This document shows positions 6,835 to 9,979 of a stretch of DNA of 9,979 nucleotides, piece after piece. The DNA is from Solirubrobacterales bacterium (GTDB taxonomy: Bacteria > Actinomycetota > Thermoleophilia > Solirubrobacterales > Solirubrobacteraceae), in assembly GCA_003151895.1 (NCBI GenBank), contig PLYX01000141.1, positions 1-9,979 on the forward strand, written 5' to 3'. The number at the start of each line of letters is the position of its first letter. Position 1 is the first letter of the stretch. Below the pieces are notes generated by a model. The model did no database searches, was not told the DNA's origin, and saw only the letters and a list, made by a program, of their open reading frames with translations. The position numbers and the translations under genes are program-made.

Positions 6835-7209
6835 ATGGGTGCACAGGAGAACAAGCAGACCGCACAGGCCGCCTACGCGGCGTTCAGCAGCGGCGACGCG
6901 GAGGGCGCCATGCGCAACATCGACGACTCGATCGAGTGGACGGTGCGCGGCGACAACGCGCTCACCGGAACCCACAAAGGCAAGCAGGCGGTGGGCGAGC
7001 TGTGGGGGAAGTTCCTCGGTGGCGGCTTTCGCACAGCGCCGCACGATTTCATCGCCGACGGAGACAAGGTGGTTGTGCTCACCACCGTTCAGCTCGGCGG
7101 CGAGACGGTGGAGAGCGCCGACGTGTTGACCTACAACGGAAGCGGCAAGCTGGTCGCGTTCGACACGCTTGGCGACCCGACGCTGGCCAACCGGGTGTTC
7201 GCAACGTAG
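6835..7209 (+). CDS. NTF2/SnoaL-like small alpha+beta-barrel protein
   Basis: The 124 residues have the size and pattern of the SnoaL/ketosteroid-isomerase-like NTF2 fold. An N-terminal helix pair (ENKQTAQAAYAAFSSGDAEG, 5-24) comes first, then the strand containing IDDSIEWTVRGDN (29-41). The GKQAVGELWGKFL helix (49-61) follows, and then alternating beta strands (DFIADGDKVVVLTTV, ADVLTYNGSGKLVAF). Aspartates at 31 and 109 lie near where family members place pocket residues, but I cannot assign a catalytic set. Such proteins range from small-molecule isomerases and cyclases to plain binding proteins, and no substrate can be inferred. There is no signal peptide, so it is probably cytosolic. The gene stands alone: the downstream gene starts about 50 nt later, past a CRP-like palindrome that suggests separate control. 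Confidence 0.85.
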   Translation: MGAQENKQTAQAAYAAFSSGDAEGAMRNIDDSIEWTVRGDNALTGTHKGKQAVGELWGKFLGGGFRTAPHDFIADGDKVVVLTTVQLGGETVESADVLTYNGSGKLVAFDTLGDPTLANRVFAT

Positions 7210-7233
7210 CGTTTGCGTGCGGCCACGGCGGCA

Positions 7234-7249
7234 TGTGACATTTCTCACA
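7234..7249. promoter_or_regulatory. perfect CRP/GlxR-type palindrome (TGTGA-N6-TCACA)
   Basis: TGTGA-catttc-TCACA matches both half-sites of the CRP-family consensus exactly, with the standard 6-bp spacer. Actinobacterial cAMP receptor proteins (mycobacterial Crp, corynebacterial GlxR) bind this pattern. It lies between the NTF2-like stop (7209) and the next gene. Its centre (7241.5) is about 18 nt upstream of the GTG at 7260 and about 51 nt upstream of the alternative GTG at 7293. Activation from a -41.5 position would put the transcript start near 7283 and favour the later start codon. If the GTG at 7260 is used, the site is better placed for repression. Confidence 0.6.
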
Positions 7250-7259
7250 CGTTGCTCAT

Positions 7260-8381
7260 GTGGCGCTAAGGAGTGCGCTCGAAGCTTGCGGAGTGCCAGC
7301 GAAAGGCAAGCACCGTCGGAAGGTGTGGCGGCTCGTGTCGGCAATCGCCGCCGTGACAGCGGTTGGGGCGATCGTGGGCGCCACGCGCCACGACGACTTC
7401 CAGTCAGACGCGCAAATCTCCCGACAGTTGGCCTCACCCAGCCACCCTGCGACGGTCCCCACCGCGTCCGACGCGGTCTTGCGCGCCACATCGGGCCGCT
7501 GCGGGGCGGCCAGCGCGGAGGCGATCGCGAGCGTTGACGCCAGGGTGGCGCAGCGCATCTACACGGGAGAGCTCCGCGGCAGCGAGGTGAGCGCCGACGT
7601 CGCCCACATCAACGGCGACGGGGAACTCCGGAGCGCACTGGCGAGCTCCAACGCAGCGGCGGTGTACGCGGCGGTGCACACGCTCGTATACACGCCCCAC
7701 TGGCACATCGTGAGGCTGCGGGTGGTCAAGAACGGACAGGTTCTCGCCGACGTCGGCGGCCCGTACATCATCGCTCCCGTGTCGGGCACGCTGAAGTGGC
7801 GGGGCAGGAAGGTGGGAAGCTATGTGATGTCGGTGCAGGACGACGTCGGCTACGTGAAGCTCATCAGCCGGTTCATCGGCGTGCCGATCGACCTGTATAG
7901 GACCCCACCCGCCCCATCCGGGTCGTTCCTGATGGGCACCCTCCAGCCCGCGCCCTCCTCCGTGAGCAGCGGGCAGTCGGTGACAGTCGCCGGGAGCACC
8001 TATGAGGCGCACGTTCTCAACACGCTCGCCTTTCCCACCGGCACGCTGCAAGCCGCCCTGTTCGTGCCCAAGCCGACGAGCGCGATGGCGTCGCGCAGCT
8101 GTGCGGCCGTGCGGGTCGCCGCATGGGGCAACGTCGCCAAGCACATCGCGTCCCGCTTCACTCCGCTCTCAGCGCACTACAGCGATCTCGTGGGCACCCT
8201 GAAGGGCTCGACCGCCGGCCTGGTCTATGTGCGGGCCGGATCGAAGCAACTGGCGGGCGGTGTCGGCCCGGCCCGGATCCCTCACAGCGGCACCGTCAAG
8301 TATCGCGGCCGGTCGTGGTCGGTGTTCTCCTGGGAACCTGTCCCACCGGCGCGCATCTACTTCCTGACGCCGGCTGGTTGA
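7260..8381 (+). CDS. membrane-anchored protein of unknown function with two related extracytoplasmic modules
   Basis: I do not recognise a named family. From the GTG at 7260 the protein is 373 residues. A basic stretch (KGKHRRKVWR, 15-24) is followed by one hydrophobic segment (about 25-41), so the rest should lie outside the membrane. Module 1 (about 81-215) includes an alpha-helical start, PHWHIVRLRVVKNGQVLADVGGP and a strand-rich end with SGTLKWRGR (175-183) and SVQDDVGY. Module 2 (about 281-370) repeats this in shorter form with VRAGSKQLAGGVGP and SGTVKYRGR (343-351). The pattern 'G-x-x-LA-x-x-GP ... SGT-x-K-x-RGR' plus a preceding Cys (81, 281) points to duplication. The G-x-(V)LAD-x-GG style recalls extracellular cache/PAS-like sensor domains, but no kinase, cyclase or methyl-accepting output domain is attached. 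The start is uncertain (7260, 7293 or 7323). The 3' end overlaps the convergent universal stress gene by 25 nt. Confidence 0.75.
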   Translation: MALRSALEACGVPAKGKHRRKVWRLVSAIAAVTAVGAIVGATRHDDFQSDAQISRQLASPSHPATVPTASDAVLRATSGRCGAASAEAIASVDARVAQRIYTGELRGSEVSADVAHINGDGELRSALASSNAAAVYAAVHTLVYTPHWHIVRLRVVKNGQVLADVGGPYIIAPVSGTLKWRGRKVGSYVMSVQDDVGYVKLISRFIGVPIDLYRTPPAPSGSFLMGTLQPAPSSVSSGQSVTVAGSTYEAHVLNTLAFPTGTLQAALFVPKPTSAMASRSCAAVRVAAWGNVAKHIASRFTPLSAHYSDLVGTLKGSTAGLVYVRAGSKQLAGGVGPARIPHSGTVKYRGRSWSVFSWEPVPPARIYFLTPAG

Positions 8382-9259
8382 GCGTGAGGATCGTTGGAGG
8401 TCGTGGGGTCATCCGCCGGACTGGTGGCGGTGCGGGGTAGCACGAGTAGTGGGCAGTGCGCGTGCCGCTCCAGATAAGCGGAGGTGCTGCCGAGCATCAG
8501 GCGCCGCACCGGGCCGTAGCCGCGTGAGCCGACCACGAGGACGTCCACTCGGTCACCGAAAGCGGCGAGCTCCTCCCCCGCGAGGCCGTACACGGCGTGA
8601 CCCTCGACGCCGGGCAGCTTCTTCATGCGGCCGTTTGCCTCTTGGAGCATCACGTCGATGCTCTCTCCCATCGCTGGAGGCATGATCCCGGTGTAGGCGT
8701 AGGTCGGTATCGAGACGACCTCCAGTGCCTGAACCGTCGCGCTGGTGGGCGCTGCCAGCTCCCGTGCCATCGCGAGCGCCGCCTCGCTCTCCCGCGAGGC
8801 GTCATATCCCACACCGACCATCGCGATCGGGTCCGGGTGCTCGGCATAACCGCGGGAGGCGATCGCGACCGCACACGGAGCGCCGTTCAACGCGGCGCGC
8901 GTGTCGTTGCCCAGCATCACGCGCCCGAAGGCGCCGTGGCTGCAGGAGCCGACCACCAGCAGGTCGGCGTTCTGTTCCTCGGCCTGCCGGTGCAGGCCGC
9001 CGCCGGGGCTCATCGACACGACGCTGACGAGCTCCGCGCTGAATCCGGCGGCGTCACGCTCCCGCTCGAGCAGCTCGCGGGAGACCTCGCGCTCGGCCGC
9101 GACCACGCCCGGGGCCGCCGCGTGGAGCGGGCTCAGCACATCGTTGTGCACATGGGCGAGCGTGAGCTTGCCCTCGGGGTCCATGAGGCGACGGGCAAGC
9201 GCGATGGCATCGCGGCCGGTGGGCCTGCCATCCACTCCCACGAGCACGTTCTGGAACAT
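8357..9259 (-). CDS. universal stress protein with two UspA domains
   Basis: The 300 residues contain two tandem UspA folds, a common actinobacterial arrangement. Domain 1 starts MFQNVLVGVDG and ends with the nucleotide-binding loop VVGSCSHGAFGRVMLGNDT (102-120). Domain 2 starts VGVGYDASRESEAAL (148-162) and ends with VVGSRGYGPVRRLMLGSTS (242-260) and CPLLVLP. Both keep the G-x2-G-x9-G type ATP-binding loop. Domain 2 has the usual GS(T)S ending and domain 1 has the variant GND, so ATP binding may differ between them. Such proteins help survival in hypoxia, stasis or other stress, often through unknown partners. The ATG at 9259 is chosen because AAGGAG lies 6 nt before it; an upstream in-frame GTG at 9286 would put that site inside the gene. 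A hydrophilic tail of about 24 residues ends the protein. The 3' end overlaps the convergent unknown gene, and ftsH diverges upstream. Confidence 0.93.
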   Translation of the reverse strand: MFQNVLVGVDGRPTGRDAIALARRLMDPEGKLTLAHVHNDVLSPLHAAAPGVVAAEREVSRELLERERDAAGFSAELVSVVSMSPGGGLHRQAEEQNADLLVVGSCSHGAFGRVMLGNDTRAALNGAPCAVAIASRGYAEHPDPIAMVGVGYDASRESEAALAMARELAAPTSATVQALEVVSIPTYAYTGIMPPAMGESIDVMLQEANGRMKKLPGVEGHAVYGLAGEELAAFGDRVDVLVVGSRGYGPVRRLMLGSTSAYLERHAHCPLLVLPRTATSPADDPTTSNDPHAQPAGVRK

Positions 9260-9265
9260 CACGGT

Positions 9266-9271
9266 CTCCTT
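9266..9271 (-). promoter_or_regulatory. strong ribosome binding site of the universal stress gene
   Basis: AAGGAG on the minus strand lies 6 nt before the ATG at 9259. It is the strongest Shine-Dalgarno in the window and decides the start codon against the in-frame GTG at 9286. Confidence 0.8.
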
Positions 9272-9357
9272 TTCGGGGTCGAGCACACGCTAGATCGCGA
9301 CGGTCCCAGCGACATCCGGGACGCCTCCCGCACCACCTGCGGATTTTTACTGAGCGC

Positions 9358-9390
9358 GCTCTCAGGACATGCGTCGGCCGTGCTCTCAGG
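9358..9390. repeat. pair of 9-bp direct repeats between the universal stress gene and ftsH
   Basis: GCTCTCAGG occurs at 9358-9366 and again at 9382-9390, a 24-bp period. It sits in the 154-nt divergent gap, directly upstream of the candidate ftsH -10 hexamer. The second copy falls within the expected -35 to spacer region, so a regulator binding both copies could control ftsH. There is no inverted symmetry, and with only two copies it could be chance. Confidence 0.35.
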
Positions 9391-9400
9391 CACAGGTGCG

Positions 9401-9406
9401 TAGCAT
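9401..9406 (+). promoter_or_regulatory. candidate -10 hexamer of a leaderless ftsH promoter
   Basis: TAGCAT fits TANNNT and is followed by exactly 7 nt and then the GTG at 9414. No Shine-Dalgarno precedes that GTG. This is the same layout as the Ppx/GppA gene (hexamer, 7 nt, start codon), which supports leaderless initiation for both. No convincing -35 box is visible. Confidence 0.4.
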
Positions 9407-9413
9407 TGGCGCG

Positions 9414-9979
9414 GTGCTCGATCAAACGCCGCAGGAGCCCGATCGCGTAAAGGTCAGTGAAGCGAGCACGCATCCGCCGATGCCGCGCGACAAGCGCGGC
9501 TGGCACGTGTCGCCCGCGCCCGACGGGCGCGGCACGCCGGAGCAGGCGCCGAAGGGGCCCCCGGCACACCGTAGACCCGGTTTTCTGTGGTTCGTGCTGG
9601 CCCTGATCGCGCTCAACTGGCTGTCCGTCCTGTTCTTCGCGCCCGCATCCAGCCAGCCGCGGGTGACCGTGTCGTTCAACCCGTACTTCCTCGAACAGGT
9701 GAGGAGCGGCGAGGTGAAGTCGATCTCCTCCAAGGGCGACACGATCCAGGGCACATTCAAGGGCAAGTTGCGCTATCCGCCCACGGACAAGAAGGCGACA
9801 CCAAGCACGCTGTTCGCGACCGAGGTGCCGAGCTTCTGGAACGGCAGCCAGCTTGCCGCTCTGCTCCAGGAAAAGGGAGTCGAAGTCAACGCCAAGTCGA
9901 CCGCCCAGAGCACCTCACTGCTGAGCGAGCTGCTGCTCGGCTTCGGCCCGACGTTGCTGATCGTCGGCCTGTTCGTGCT
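9414..9979 (+). CDS. ftsH: ATP-dependent zinc metalloprotease FtsH, N-terminal part (cut by right edge)
   Basis: The 188 visible residues match the N-terminus of FtsH, the membrane-anchored AAA+ protease that degrades misfolded membrane proteins and regulators. A first membrane helix spans about 57-75. The small extracytoplasmic domain follows, with NPYFLEQVRSGEVKSISSKG (89-108), IQGTFKG, and the closing strand-helix region with FATEVPSF and LAALLQEKGVEV. The second membrane helix begins near 176 (LLGFGPTLLIVGLFV). The Walker motifs, SRH region and HEXXH zinc site would lie beyond the edge. About 55 hydrophilic, proline-rich residues precede the first helix, whereas many FtsH proteins start almost at it. 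The start is therefore uncertain: GTG 9414 is favoured by the promoter-like hexamer 7 nt upstream, with GTG 9396 and ATG 9480 as alternatives. It diverges from the universal stress gene, with 154 nt between the start codons. Confidence 0.88.
   Translation, partial: MLDQTPQEPDRVKVSEASTHPPMPRDKRGWHVSPAPDGRGTPEQAPKGPPAHRRPGFLWFVLALIALNWLSVLFFAPASSQPRVTVSFNPYFLEQVRSGEVKSISSKGDTIQGTFKGKLRYPPTDKKATPSTLFATEVPSFWNGSQLAALLQEKGVEVNAKSTAQSTSLLSELLLGFGPTLLIVGLFV

Noticed and set aside
6034..7491. A 485-codon minus-strand frame spanning ppx, the NTF2-like gene and the unknown gene
   Set aside because: It crosses three well-supported genes in shadow frames and has no motif pattern of its own.
8413..8430. 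Small inverted repeat CCGCC-N8-GGCGG near the end of the universal stress gene
   Set aside because: It lies inside coding sequence, has no U-rich tail and only 5-bp arms, so a terminator call is not supported.
1..9979. Search for CRISPR arrays, tRNA or rRNA genes, insertion sequences and riboswitches
   Set aside because: By eye I found no regularly spaced repeats, no tRNA-like cloverleaf, no transposase and no leader long enough for a known riboswitch.

Overview
This is a very GC-rich, densely packed stretch of an ordinary bacterial chromosome. It has GTG and TTG starts, long antisense open frames on both strands, and two genes with promoter-like hexamers almost touching the start codon. Together these suggest a high-GC actinobacterium. 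The class Thermoleophilia (Solirubrobacter/Conexibacter type) is my best guess, from general resemblance only. I see no insertion sequence, phage, tRNA, rRNA or CRISPR array.

Left part, 1-2448, minus strand: the 5' end of an RpiR-type regulator runs off the left edge behind a 14-bp tandem repeat. Upstream of it, in the same direction, is a complete acetoacetyl-CoA synthetase, so the pair may form an operon for using acetoacetate or ketone bodies. Centre-left, 2467-5585, plus strand: a class V (cysteine desulfurase-fold) PLP enzyme is followed 2 nt later by a multi-membrane GT39/YkcB-like glycosyltransferase. Only 18 nt separate the divergent start codons of the synthetase and the PLP enzyme.

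Middle, 5562-6834: a short-form Ppx/GppA phosphatase on the minus strand overlaps the tail of the glycosyltransferase by 24 nt. The gap upstream of it holds a possible leaderless promoter and what looks like a decayed excisionase-type DNA-binding domain.

Right part, 6835-9979: a small NTF2/SnoaL-like protein is followed by a perfect CRP-type palindrome (TGTGA-N6-TCACA). Next comes a membrane-anchored protein of unknown function containing two related modules. A tandem universal stress protein faces it and overlaps its end by 25 nt. Divergent from that protein is the 5' part of ftsH, cut by the right edge.

The genes do not form one pathway. The nearest thing to a theme is stress and nutrient status: polyphosphate or (p)ppGpp turnover, a universal stress protein, FtsH proteolysis and a possible cAMP-receptor site. 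I found no convincing new multi-gene system. The best leads are the duplicated-module protein with its CRP-like site, and the antitoxin-like remnant.
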